From Acidothermus sp. (lineage in GTDB: Bacteria > Actinomycetota > Actinomycetes > Acidothermales > Acidothermaceae), in contig JAIMAI010000028.1 of assembly GCA_023512015.1 (NCBI GenBank), positions 1 to 32,388 on the forward strand: 32,388 nt of DNA, given 5' to 3'. Shown piece after piece: positions 22,957 to 32,388 of the stretch (position 1 is the stretch's first letter; each line of letters starts with the position of its first letter). The notes under the pieces were generated by a model. It worked only from the letters and a program-made list of their open reading frames with translations, did no database searches and had not been told where the DNA came from. The translations under genes were made by a program, and so were the position numbers.

Positions 22957-25900
22957 CGGTAGACCACCTCCTGCGATCTGCGACGTAATACGACGATCTC
23001 GTCGCGTTGGTTGCCCGTCGGGCCGTAATAGTTGAACGCGTAGGAGAGCTGCGCGTAACCGCCGATGAGGTGGGTGGGTTTGATGATGATGCGGGTGAGT
23101 GAGTTGTCCGAACCCCCGTGCCACCCGGAGATCTCCGATCTGGGGGTCATGAGATGACGGTCTTTCGCGTGGTACATGAAGACGGTGCCTTCCGGCATGC
23201 GGTGGGTGACGACGGCTCGGCAGACGACTACCCCGTTCCGGTTGTGTGCTTCGATCCAGTCGTTGTCCGACACGCCGATCCTTGCGGCGTCCGCCGGACT
23301 CATCCAGATGACGGGGCCGCCGCGGAAGAGCCGAAGCATATGGAGATTGTCCTGGTATTCGGAGTGGATCGACCACTTCGAATGTGGCGTGAGGTACCGT
23401 ACGGTGATCTCGCCCTGGTCGGGTGCCAAGCGCTGGTCACCGAAATGGCGCGGGTAATCGAGCGGTGGACGAAACGTCGGAAGCGATTCTCCGTATTCAT
23501 GGATCCAATCATGATCGAGGAAAAACTGCATTCGGCCCGTGAGTGTGTGCCAGGGCTTCTTGCGTTCCACGTTGACGACGAACGGCGAGTAACGTCGTCC
23601 TCCCGTTTCGGCGCCGGACCACTCGGGAGAAGTGATCACTGCTCGTGGCTGGACCTGTATATCGGCAAAAGAAATTTGTTCCTCGGCGCGTTCGGCAGCC
23701 AGATCGCGCAGGCGCACGCCGGTGCGCTCTTCCAACTTTTCCCAGCCTTGAACGGCTACGTGGCCGTTAGTGGTTCCCGAGAGAGCGAGTATCGCCTCGG
23801 CGACGTGAACGTCGCGTGCCAAGGACGGACGTCCCTCGCCTGCGCCGCCTCGAACGAGACCATTGGCGCGGCCCAAGTAGTCGATGGCTTGACGAGGAAT
23901 CCAGCTGATTCCCTTCGCTCCGGTCCCCAAGGACTCGACGAGCGGCCCGAGTGCGCGCATCTTCTCGCTGGTTGCGGCATAGTCGCGTTCAACGACCATG
24001 ATCTTCGGCATCGTGATACCCGGGATCGGTTCGTGTTCACCCGATCGCCAATCCGTCTGGCGCCCGTTCGGGCAGGCCAATTCGTCAGGGGTATCGTGCG
24101 CCAGCGGAGCGGCCACGACGTCCCGCCGGACCCCGAGGTGTTCGCGGGCCAGACGCGAGAAGGCGTCCGCAAGCCTCTGGAAGATTTCGAAATCTGTCTT
24201 GGTTTCCCAAGGAGGCGGGATGGCGGGATTGAAGGAGTGGACGAACGGGTGCATGTCCGTCGTCGAGATGTCGTGCTTCTCGTACCACGTAGCGGCGGGA
24301 AGGACGACATCGGCATACGTGCAGGTGCTCGTCATGCGGAAGTCAATGGCTGTGAGCAGATCCAGTTTTCCACGTGGGGCCGGGTCTCGCCAGCGTACGT
24401 CGGAAGGCCGCAGTTCGGCGGGGGTCTCCTCGGCTCGGGCGGCGTCCTCGACTCCCAGCAGGTGGCGCATGAAATACTCCATGCCTTTTCCCGAGGAGCC
24501 GAGAAGGTTGGCGCGCCACACGGTGAGGACGCGCGGGAAATTCCGCGGGTCGTCGGGATCCTCGCAGGCGAAGTGCAAGCGGCCTTCCCGTAGTTCGCGG
24601 GCGACGTATTCGGGAACCGACATCCCTGCGGCATCGGCTGCGTCAGCAAGCTCGAGGCTGTTACGGTCGAAGGTCGGGAAACTCGGCGTCCAACCGAGCC
24701 GGGCAGCTTGCGCAAGGCAATCGACGAAGGCTTTCCCGCGGTGCAAGCCGTTGCCGAGCGGGCTGGCGAGCTCGTCCGCACGAAAACGCTCATAGCGCCA
24801 CTGATCGGTGTTGAGGTAGAAAAAGGACGTCCCCGCCATTTGTCGCGGAGGCCGGTTCCAGTCGAGAGCGAAGGCGATCGTGGACCAGCCGGTGAGCGGG
24901 CGCACTTTCTCTTGTCCAACGTAGTGCGCCCACCCTCCGCCGTTCACACCTTGACAGCCGCAGAGCATGATCAAGCTGAGGAAGGTGCGGTAGATCTGGT
25001 CCGAGTGATACCAGTGGTTGGTCCCGGCCCCCATACAGATCATCGATCGTCCGCGGCTGAGCTCGGCATTGCGCGCGAATTCTCGAGCGACCCGGATCGC
25101 CGCAGCCGCCGGCACTCCCGTGATGGCTTCTTGCCAGGCGGGCGTATAAGGGCTGGGATCGTCGAAGTCGTCGGGCCACTCGCCGGGTAGCCCTTCCCGC
25201 CGCACCCCGTACTGTGCCATCACCAGGTCGAAGACCGTGGTGACGAGGCGACCGTCCGCGAGTTCACGCACCGGCACCCCGCGCCGGATGACACTCCCGC
25301 CCTCACTGGGTCCGACATCGAAGCGCGGGAGGTCCAACGCAACCGCGCGGTCGTGCAGACCGAGCACGGTGAGGGCCGGCTCGACGTCGCCGAGCTCCAG
25401 GTTCCACCGCCCTTTTCCAGACTCGCTGAAGCGAAAACCGAGGGATCCGTTCGGTACGTGGAGCGCACCGTCTCGTGTGAGCAGTACGGTCTTGTGCCGA
25501 CTTCCCTCGCTCTCGTCACCGATGTCGGCTGCCGTGAGGAACTTGTCGGGAACGTACGCGTCGCCGTGCTGTCGAAGGGTGACGAGGAAAGGCAGATCGG
25601 TATAGGTCTTGACGTAGGAATCGAAATACGGAACCGTGCGGTCGCGGTAGAACTCGGTGAGGATCACGTGTCCCATCGCCATGGCCAAGGCACCGTCCGT
25701 GCCGGGAGCAGCCGGCAACCAGTCGTCGGCGAATTTCGTGTGGTCGGAGTAGTCCGGGCTGACCACCACTACTTTCTGGCCCCGATATCGTGCTTCGGTC
25801 ATGAAATGTGCGTCCGGCGTCCGGGTTATGGGGAGATTCGTCCCCCAGATGACGAGATACGAGGCGTTCCACCAGTCGCCCGACTCGGGTACGTCCGTCT

Positions 25901-26666
25901 GGTCCCCGAAGACTTGAGGGGATGCGATCGGCATGTCGGCGTACCAGTCGTAGAAGGAGAGAATCGTCCCGCCGATCAAAGAGAGGAACCTGGTGCCCGC
26001 CGCATAGGAGACCTGGGACATCGCGGGAATCGGTGAGAATCCCACGATGCGATCCGGCCCGTACTTCTTCGCAGTGTAGACGTGTGCAGCCGCGACGAGT
26101 TCCAAGACCTCGTCCCATGGAGCCCGTACGAACCCGCCGCGTCCACGTACCTTCTTGTACCGCGCGGATTTCTCCTCGTCCTCCACGATGGATTGCCACG
26201 CGGCTACCGGATCGGCGTGCTCAGCTCGAGCCGAGCGCCAGAGTTCCAGCAAGGGCCCTCGAACGTAGGGGTAGCGGACCCGCGAAGGCGAATACGTATA
26301 CCAGGAGAAGGATGCCCCGCGGGGACAGCCCCGCGGCTCGTAGTCGGGAAGGTCGGGGCCGGTCGACGGGTAGTCGGTCTGTTGGGTTTCCCAGGTGATG
26401 ATGCCGTCCTTGACGTACACCTTCCACGAGCACGACCCGGTGCAGTTGACACCGTGAGTGGAGCGCACGACCTTGTCGTGGTGCCAGCGATCCCGATAGA
26501 ACCGCTCGGCGGCGCGGGTGTCACGGCGGTGTAGTTCCCGGTAGTCGGGAGTGGGTGTTCCCGGGAGGAGGAACTGTGCGCTCCGGAGCAGCTTCTCGAT
26601 CGGCTCACCGTGCGGGAGCAGGGGAGCGAGCAGATCGTGGCGCGATCCTTGCGGGTCGGTGGCCAT
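22953..26666 (-). CDS. narG: Respiratory nitrate reductase alpha subunit NarG
   Basis: A 1237-residue Mo-bisMGD catalytic subunit, the normal length. The FS0 cluster motif is His71, Cys75, Cys79 and Cys114 (HGVNCTGSC ... GCPRGAS). Asp244 in WYADMPIASPQ is the Mo ligand expected of cytoplasmic NarG. No twin-arginine signal peptide is seen at the N-terminus, so the active site faces the cytoplasm. Reaction: nitrate to nitrite with quinol electrons via NarHI. The ATG at 26666 has a purine-rich GAAGCGGAGGG upstream. It is the first gene of narGHJI, whose members overlap or nearly touch. Confidence 0.98.
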   Translation of the reverse strand: MATDPQGSRHDLLAPLLPHGEPIEKLLRSAQFLLPGTPTPDYRELHRRDTRAAERFYRDRWHHDKVVRSTHGVNCTGSCSWKVYVKDGIITWETQQTDYPSTGPDLPDYEPRGCPRGASFSWYTYSPSRVRYPYVRGPLLELWRSARAEHADPVAAWQSIVEDEEKSARYKKVRGRGGFVRAPWDEVLELVAAAHVYTAKKYGPDRIVGFSPIPAMSQVSYAAGTRFLSLIGGTILSFYDWYADMPIASPQVFGDQTDVPESGDWWNASYLVIWGTNLPITRTPDAHFMTEARYRGQKVVVVSPDYSDHTKFADDWLPAAPGTDGALAMAMGHVILTEFYRDRTVPYFDSYVKTYTDLPFLVTLRQHGDAYVPDKFLTAADIGDESEGSRHKTVLLTRDGALHVPNGSLGFRFSESGKGRWNLELGDVEPALTVLGLHDRAVALDLPRFDVGPSEGGSVIRRGVPVRELADGRLVTTVFDLVMAQYGVRREGLPGEWPDDFDDPSPYTPAWQEAITGVPAAAAIRVAREFARNAELSRGRSMICMGAGTNHWYHSDQIYRTFLSLIMLCGCQGVNGGGWAHYVGQEKVRPLTGWSTIAFALDWNRPPRQMAGTSFFYLNTDQWRYERFRADELASPLGNGLHRGKAFVDCLAQAARLGWTPSFPTFDRNSLELADAADAAGMSVPEYVARELREGRLHFACEDPDDPRNFPRVLTVWRANLLGSSGKGMEYFMRHLLGVEDAARAEETPAELRPSDVRWRDPAPRGKLDLLTAIDFRMTSTCTYADVVLPAATWYEKHDISTTDMHPFVHSFNPAIPPPWETKTDFEIFQRLADAFSRLAREHLGVRRDVVAAPLAHDTPDELACPNGRQTDWRSGEHEPIPGITMPKIMVVERDYAATSEKMRALGPLVESLGTGAKGISWIPRQAIDYLGRANGLVRGGAGEGRPSLARDVHVAEAILALSGTTNGHVAVQGWEKLEERTGVRLRDLAAERAEEQISFADIQVQPRAVITSPEWSGAETGGRRYSPFVVNVERKKPWHTLTGRMQFFLDHDWIHEYGESLPTFRPPLDYPRHFGDQRLAPDQGEITVRYLTPHSKWSIHSEYQDNLHMLRLFRGGPVIWMSPADAARIGVSDNDWIEAHNRNGVVVCRAVVTHRMPEGTVFMYHAKDRHLMTPRSEISGWHGGSDNSLTRIIIKPTHLIGGYAQLSYAFNYYGPTGNQRDEIVVLRRRSQEVVYR

Positions 26667-26711
26667 CGGCCCTCCGCTTCTTCACGGAATCGCTGTCAGG
26701 TCTGGAGAAAC

Positions 26712-26749
26712 GTTGTCAACATGCTAGGACGAATCGGGCGTTGGCCCAA
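26712..26749 (-). promoter_or_regulatory. narGHJI promoter with two GTTG/CAAC repeats
   Basis: On the minus strand, TTGGGC (26744-26749), 17 nt, then TAGCAT (26721-26726). GTTGTCAAC (26712-26720) covers the predicted transcription start, and GTTGGCCCAAC (26740-26750) overlaps the -35. Both are perfect inverted repeats, their centres 29 bp apart, well placed for a regulator. Confidence 0.55.
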
Positions 26750-26758
26750 CCCTGTTCG

Positions 26759-26781
26759 GGCATCTCGGGCAGGGAGATGCC
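26759..26781 (-). terminator. Hairpin between the DUF2249 gene and narG
   Basis: GGCATCTC (26759-26766) and GAGATGCC (26774-26781) are perfect inverted 8-mers around 7 nt, just past the DUF2249 stop (26797) and before the narG promoter. There is no T tract, so it may be a weak terminator or an operator. Confidence 0.4.
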
Positions 26782-26796
26782 ACGCATTCAGGCGTA

Positions 26797-27405
26797 TCAG
26801 TCGGCCGGCCGTCCGATGCGTACGCGCCAGACCTCGGGCCCGGTCTCGAGATAGTCCCAGGTGAATTCCCCGGCGTGTTCCGCGGAGAACTGGTAGTAGA
26901 GGGGCTTTGGGTCGTGGTCGTTGACGAGGATGAAACTGCCTCCCGGCGGAAGGGCGTGGTAGGTCTGGAATATCAGGTCGTGCCGCCGCACCGGCGGTTC
27001 GGAGCGGACGTCGAGGACGGTGTCTGCTGCACTCATCGGTTCATCCTTTCTGTACGGGCACAGCTCTGGCGGCCCGAACCGTTGGCACGCTGGTGAGGGG
27101 GGTGACGGTGCACGGATGCCCCGCGGCTCAGGGCCGCGGTCCGTACCCGTCGAACTCCTTTCGGGAGGGTGCTCCGAGCCATTGCGCAGAGGAGCCGGGA
27201 CGTCGTCGTCCTCCGCGGACGGCAGCTGCGCCAGGTAATGAAGCAGCCCGACGAGGCGCGGATCCGTCGAAGGATGCGTCTCACGGAGTTGCGCCCACGC
27301 CTCAGCGGCGAGGTGACTGGCGCGGGCCGGATATCCGGCTTCACCGAGCAGCCGCAGCGCCTTGGCCAGCAGGCGCACGGCCATTTCCACGTCGCCGTCC
27401 GACAT
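26797..27405 (-). CDS. DUF2249 protein with N-terminal helical extension
   Basis: A 202-residue protein from the ATG at 27405. Residues about 1-65 are helical (VRLLAKALRLLGEAGYPARASHLAAEAW, then GLLHYLAQLP). A proline/arginine-rich linker follows, and the C-terminal 79 residues are a DUF2249 domain (VRRHDLIFQTYHALPPGGSFILVNDHDPKPLYYQF, ending EVWRVRIGR). An internal ATG at 27036 has its own AAAGG 8 nt upstream and would make the DUF2249 domain alone in the same frame, so two products or two formerly separate genes are possible. It precedes narGHJI on the same strand. DUF2249 proteins are often found with nitrate respiration genes; their biochemical role is not settled. Confidence 0.75.
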   Translation of the reverse strand: MSDGDVEMAVRLLAKALRLLGEAGYPARASHLAAEAWAQLRETHPSTDPRLVGLLHYLAQLPSAEDDDVPAPLRNGSEHPPERSSTGTDRGPEPRGIRAPSPPSPACQRFGPPELCPYRKDEPMSAADTVLDVRSEPPVRRHDLIFQTYHALPPGGSFILVNDHDPKPLYYQFSAEHAGEFTWDYLETGPEVWRVRIGRPAD

Positions 27406-27435
27406 TCGCCGATCCTCAACCGAGTTGTCTCGAAG

Positions 27436-27474
27436 CGATCTCATTATTACAAGAGAACTCATTAGAACTCAATG
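27436..27474. promoter_or_regulatory. Divergent promoter region with repeated motifs
   Basis: Contains TTGTAATAATGAGATCG on the minus strand (27436-27452), 14 of 17 identical to the element before the SufR-like gene. Two tandem copies of GAACTCAtTa/GAACTCAaTg start at 27455 and 27465, a 10-bp period that places them on one face of the helix. A minus-strand promoter TTGAGT-N17-TAATAA is embedded here. The region controls the DUF2249 gene (left) and the NnrS-like gene (right). Confidence 0.45.
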
Positions 27475-27526
27475 GCAGGGTATGGTGTGCTGGCTCACGT
27501 CGCTCACCGTGACACGGGAACCGCTC

Positions 27527-28791
27527 ATGAAAGAAGGGACTCTCGGCGGCCGGGAAGGGGACCAAAGTCCCGTTTCCAGCAGACGTCGCGGTCGCGCGCG
27601 CGTGCTGCTCGCCTACCACCTGCCCGTCGCGGGCTATCTCCTCGCCGCGATTCTCAGCCTGATCGTCAGGCTGTTCGCAGGCGTACCTCCGTGGTTGGTG
27701 ATTCATCTCACGCTGCTGGGAGCGGCGACCACGGCGATCGTCGTGTGGTCCGCGTATTTCGTCGACACCCTCCTGGTGGTCGCTCCCGCCCGTCGCCGCC
27801 CGCCGTCTCTTCGGGTTGCGGCGCTCACCGCCGGAGTGGTGGGTGTTCTCATCGGAGTGCCGGAGGGTTGGAACGTCGTTGTGATCGCTGGGGCTGCTCT
27901 GGTGGCGATCGTCGTCGGGGTGCATGGCTGGTTGCTCGGTGCCGCGGTGATCCGCCATCGGCGCGCTCGCTTCGCTTGGCTGGGCTGGTTCTACGTGCCG
28001 GCGAGTGCTTGCCTCGTCGCTGGTGCGGCACTCGGAGCGACCTTGGCCGTCACGAGAACGACCGATGGGCGACTTTTTGCCGCCCACGTGATGGTGAACG
28101 TGCTCGGCTGGGTGGGAATGACGGTCGTCGGCAGCGCGTGCGCCATGTGGCCGATGATCCTTGCCACCCGTCTTCCGTCCGAGACGGCCGGCGTTGCGCG
28201 GCTTTCCGGCGCGGCCTGCGGCGTAGGACTTGCGCTGGGGGTCGGAGGTCTGCTCGGCTCGGAGCCGATCGCGGTCGGCGCTGGATTGGCCGCATACCTG
28301 CTTGGCGTGGTCGTCGTCCTGGGCTTTTTGCTCCGGACGGCGGTGCGCGTGGGACGCCGACCGCATGCGGCGGTTTTCGTGGCGAGCGGGATCGTCTGGC
28401 TCGGAGCCGCGAGTGTGTGGCTGCTCCTCCACGGCCCGGGAGTACTCGCCGTGGAACTGGATCGCGTCGTGCCGTGGCTGATCCCCGGCTTCGTCGTCCA
28501 GGTCCTCCTGGGAGCGCTGGGCTACCTCGTCCCGGTCGTCTTCGGAGGTGGCCCGGGCGGGAGCGCCCGGGTTCGCGAGCTACTCGCCCGGTGGTGGCCG
28601 GTGCGCTGGGCGATGCTCAACGTCGGCGTGCTCCTCGTCCTCTTCGGAGATCGTCGCCTCGGATCAGCCCACCGCTGGTCGGCTTTGGCCAATACTGCTT
28701 GGTGGCTCGTCGGAATCTCCGCGGCCTGGTTCCTTGCGGTCGCTGGATGGGGGATTGCCGCCATCCTGCGCATGCCCCCCACGCTGCCCGC

Positions 28792-28807
<16 letters not shown>
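27527..28807 (+). CDS. NnrS-like 12-helix membrane protein
   Basis: A 426-residue integral membrane protein with about 12 helices. FAAHVMVNVLGWVGMTVVGSACAMWPMILATRL resembles the histidine-containing helix of NnrS and of the membrane module found with actinobacterial copper oxidases and nitrite reductases; VVPWLIPGFVVQVLLGALGYLVPVVFGGGP near the C-terminus also fits. This suggests heme or copper binding in the membrane and a link with NirK or NO, by inference. The ATG at 27527 is the likely start with a weak ribosome binding site; an ATG at 27482 is an alternative. The 3' end overlaps the convergent SRPBCC-like gene by 16 bp. Confidence 0.78.
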
Positions 28808-30582
<1,775 letters not shown>

Positions 30583-30611
30583 AGCTTGGATGCCCTATTT
30601 CTGGTAACAGG

Positions 30612-30645
30612 CCGAGGGGCTCGACCGGAGGATCGAGCCCCTCGG
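30612..30645. terminator. Strong 13-bp hairpin between convergent genes
   Basis: CCGAGGGGCTCGA (30612-30624) pairs perfectly with TCGAGCCCCTCGG (30633-30645) around an 8-nt loop, between the kinase stop (30582) and the convergent membrane-protein stop (30662). It probably ends both transcripts although no T tract follows. Confidence 0.7.
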
Positions 30646-30661
30646 AGTTCTCGCCGAGATT

Positions 30662-31246
30662 TCAGGCGTGGTGGGGGAGCGGGTTCCCGCGCGGTGAGAG
30701 AATCTCGACTTCTTCCGGAACCCTGCGGGCGTGCCAGAACCCGAGGGCCACGAGCAGCAGCATGACTCCTGCCAGGGCGAATGAGACGATCGCGCCCCAG
30801 AAGGCGATTTGGCCGAAGACCGAGAACGCGTACGCCTCCAGCAGCAATCCCCTCAGCGTCGTGCCTTGGAACGAGGTCTGCTTGAGGGCTTGCAGCTTCT
30901 GGTCGTTGGGGTTCTGCAGTGCGGCCGCGCTGATCTTCGCATACACCCCGCCGTACGGCATTTCGGAGAGGTGCACCGCGATGAAGTGGTCGGCATACGC
31001 CCTGGCCTGCGCGCCGGTCAATACTTGTTGTCCGGCGTACTTGCTGAGGTACGGCCCGATCTCGGGATTCTTCAACTGCGGATCGCCGGCCTTGGGGAAG
31101 AAGATTTCTTGTTGGGCGAGCTGGTGGCGGACGTTGGAGTTCGCGAAATTGGCGCCCCAGAGCGCAAGCCCGCCCGCGGCGAGGAGGACGACGGCGACGA
31201 GCAGACCTCCAGCACTGACCAGCAGATCGAATACCTTGCGTTTCAT
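30662..31246 (-). CDS. Two-helix membrane protein, function unknown
   Basis: A 194-residue protein with an N-terminal helix (about 7-30), an extracytoplasmic domain of about 100 residues (VRHQLAQQEIFFPKAG ... GAQARAYADHFIAVHLSEMPYGGVYAKIS) and a second membrane helix (about 145-170), ending in a short His-containing tail. AAGGAG lies 6 nt before the ATG at 31246. I recognise it only as a conserved actinobacterial hypothetical. It separates devS from devR on the opposite strand and diverges from devR across a DevR-box-like site, suggesting DevR control. Confidence 0.75.
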   Translation of the reverse strand: MKRKVFDLLVSAGGLLVAVVLLAAGGLALWGANFANSNVRHQLAQQEIFFPKAGDPQLKNPEIGPYLSKYAGQQVLTGAQARAYADHFIAVHLSEMPYGGVYAKISAAALQNPNDQKLQALKQTSFQGTTLRGLLLEAYAFSVFGQIAFWGAIVSFALAGVMLLLVALGFWHARRVPEEVEILSPRGNPLPHHA

Positions 31247-31363
31247 GACGGACTCCTTCTGGTCTCGTCTTCCATGGACTCTCCCTGGATTGCGCTTTCA
31301 CCTTCTCGCAGCGAACTCCTGCCGGTCAGGGTCGAAGGATGGTACGGAGAGTCTCTGTTCGCG

Positions 31364-31377
31364 AGGACTTTCGACCT
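31364..31377. promoter_or_regulatory. DevR-box-like site upstream of devR
   Basis: AGGACTTTCGACCT fits the DosR core GGGACTTTnGnCCC at all but the first and last constrained positions, the best match in the window. It lies between the membrane protein gene (31246) and devR (31459), consistent with autoregulation. A TACACT -10-like hexamer follows at 31422-31427. Confidence 0.55.
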
Positions 31378-31458
31378 AGGCTGGGTGCATCCGTCGAGCG
31401 GTGACGTCCACCGCTGCGGCGTACACTCTCAGGACCAGTTCTCGCCGAGGAGGATGCG

Positions 31459-32124
31459 GTGGATGAACCGGCGGCTCCCATTCGGGTGTTCCTCGTCGAC
31501 GACCACGAGGTGGTGCGTCGAGGGATCACCCAGTTGCTGGCGGCGGAAAAGGACATCGTCGTGGCCGGAGAAGCGGGGACGGCCGCAGAGGCTCTGACCC
31601 GCGCTCCCGCCGTCCGCCCCGACGTGGCCGTGCTCGACGTCCGACTCCCCGACGGCGATGGGATCGAGGTGTGCCGGGAACTGCGGTCCCGCTTCCCGGA
31701 GATCGCTTGTCTGATCCTCACGTCGTTCGACGACGACGACGCCTTGTACCGCGCGATCCTCGCGGGCGCCGCCGGATACGTTCTGAAACAAATCCGAGGA
31801 AACGAAATCGTGACGGCGATTCGGACCGTCGCTGCAGGGGGTTCGTTGCTCGACACCGCCACCACGACACGGGTCCTGCAACGGCTGCGTGATCAAGCAA
31901 GCCGCCGTGAAGCGCAGGACCCGTTGAACGTGCTGACCGAGCAGGAGCGTCGTGTCCTGGAGTTGATCGGAGAAGGTCTGACCAATCGACAGATCGGGGA
32001 GCGGCTGTTCCTCGCGGAGAAGACGGTGAAGAACTACGTCTCCTCGCTGTTGGCGAAGCTGGGACTGCAGCGTCGCACTCAAGCTGCGATCCTGGCGGCC
32101 GAGCACCGCGCCCGCAAGGACTGA
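31459..32124 (+). CDS. devR: DevR/DosR response regulator (NarL/FixJ family)
   Basis: A 221-residue regulator closely resembling mycobacterial DosR along its whole length. The receiver begins [14 protein letters not shown]. The phosphorylated Asp60 lies in [17 protein letters not shown] and Lys110 closes the acidic pocket. The LuxR-type helix-turn-helix at about 158-215 reads [52 protein letters not shown], nearly identical in character to the DosR DNA-binding helix region. The GTG at 31459 has GAGGAGG 5 nt upstream. Predicted partner: the GAF kinase at 29440. Predicted targets: the genes with DevR-box-like sites noted here. Confidence 0.95.
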   Translation: MDEPAAPIRVFLVDDHEVVRRGITQLLAAEKDIVVAGEAGTAAEALTRAPAVRPDVAVLDVRLPDGDGIEVCRELRSRFPEIACLILTSFDDDDALYRAILAGAAGYVLKQIRGNEIVTAIRTVAAGGSLLDTATTTRVLQRLRDQASRREAQDPLNVLTEQERRVLELIGEGLTNRQIGERLFLAEKTVKNYVSSLLAKLGLQRRTQAAILAAEHRARKD

Positions 32125-32274
32125 CCGTTCGCGGGTTCCGTGCGAGGATCTCATCCGTTCGGATGACCCGATCGAGGCATTCGGGTCTCCAGCGCTGTGC
32201 TCCCGGGGCCGAAGACAACGACGACGGGACTCATGCCCGCCGCCGCGATGGCGGGCGCGGCAGGGAGGAGAGGT

Positions 32275-32368
32275 GTGGTGAGAGGCAGGAGGCGCTGGTT
32301 GCGTCGTTGGTGCCGTGCCGCCTGTGCGCTGGCCGTCGTTCTGGCCCCCGCCGTGCTCGCCCCCGCCG
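32275..32368 (+). CDS. 5' fragment of a secreted protein gene
   Basis: From a GTG at 32275 (or 32278), preceded by GGGAGGAG, the frame encodes a typical Sec signal peptide: several arginines, then ACALAVVLAPAVLAPAA. The frame appears to stop at a TAA at 32377, but that codon lies in adapter-like sequence, so the gene is most likely cut by the contig end and its product is unknown. Confidence 0.55.
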
Positions 32369-32388
32369 CTGTCTCTTAAACACATCAC
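32369..32388. other. Tn5/Nextera adapter-like sequence at contig end
   Basis: CTGTCTCTTAAACACATCAC matches 18 of 20 bases of the Tn5 mosaic-end adapter read-through (CTGTCTCTTATACACATCTC). It is the very end of the window and is most simply explained as untrimmed sequencing adapter with errors, not genomic DNA. Confidence 0.85.

Noticed and set aside
22957-23376. N-terminal extension of NarH by about 140 residues
   Set aside because: It lies wholly inside narG, has non-protein-like composition, and NarH homologues begin at the ATG at 22956 with a good RBS.
23118-24593. A 491-residue plus-strand open frame antisense to narG
   Set aside because: Long antisense frames are expected in GC-rich genes; it has no domain, no RBS and mirrors narG codon structure.

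Overview
The window is a GC-rich contig whose gene content points to an actinomycete (Actinomycetota). It carries a DevR/DosR response regulator very close to the mycobacterial one, a DevS-type GAF kinase, a 7Fe ferredoxin of the FdxA type, an F420/flavin luciferase-like oxidoreductase, a WS/DGAT acyltransferase, many GTG starts, and several promoters that look leaderless. It looks like a complete contig: it opens at base 2 of an initiator tRNA and ends in a Tn5/Nextera-like adapter remnant.

Layout. 1-1393: initiator tRNA with terminator, a small PH-domain protein, and two gene-poor stretches, one with an orphan intrinsic terminator. 1394-6471 (+): a tightly packed run of a PAP2-WS/DGAT fusion, a DMT permease, a His-rich lipoprotein, a PAP2 phosphatase and a methyltransferase (lipid/envelope). 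6433-9973: an LLM oxidoreductase-hemerythrin fusion, a DsbA-fold protein, a membrane protein and a hemerythrin-DUF2249 protein. 10064-13109: narK diverging from a hemerythrin gene, which is overlapped by a membrane-TusA fusion. 13110-14223: cupin, AhpD-like protein and DUF59/SufT-like protein. 14267-18749 (-): small hemerythrin-like protein, copper nitrite reductase NirK with an extra cupredoxin domain, CopD-like membrane protein, then a SufR-like Fe-S regulator, NnrS-like protein and ferredoxin, with ATGA overlaps. 18819-26666 (-): narGHJI followed by a TDT/SLAC1-type anion permease. 26797-29337: DUF2249 protein, NnrS-like 12-TM protein, SRPBCC-like protein. 29440-32124: DevS-like kinase, a membrane protein on the opposite strand, DevR. 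The end holds the start of a secreted protein cut by the contig end.

How it fits together (inference). This is a low-oxygen nitrate-respiration and NO-handling island. NarK imports nitrate, NarGHI reduces it to nitrite, and NirK reduces nitrite to NO. No NO reductase or nitrous oxide reductase is in the window. Instead there are four hemerythrin-like domains, two DUF2249 domains, two NnrS-like membrane proteins, two CopD-like membrane modules and Fe-S maintenance factors. Two control layers are visible: DevS/DevR, with DevR-box-like sites in three divergent intergenic regions, and a SufR-like Fe-S regulator inside the NO operon, whose promoter shares a 17-bp element with the DUF2249/NnrS-like divergent promoter.
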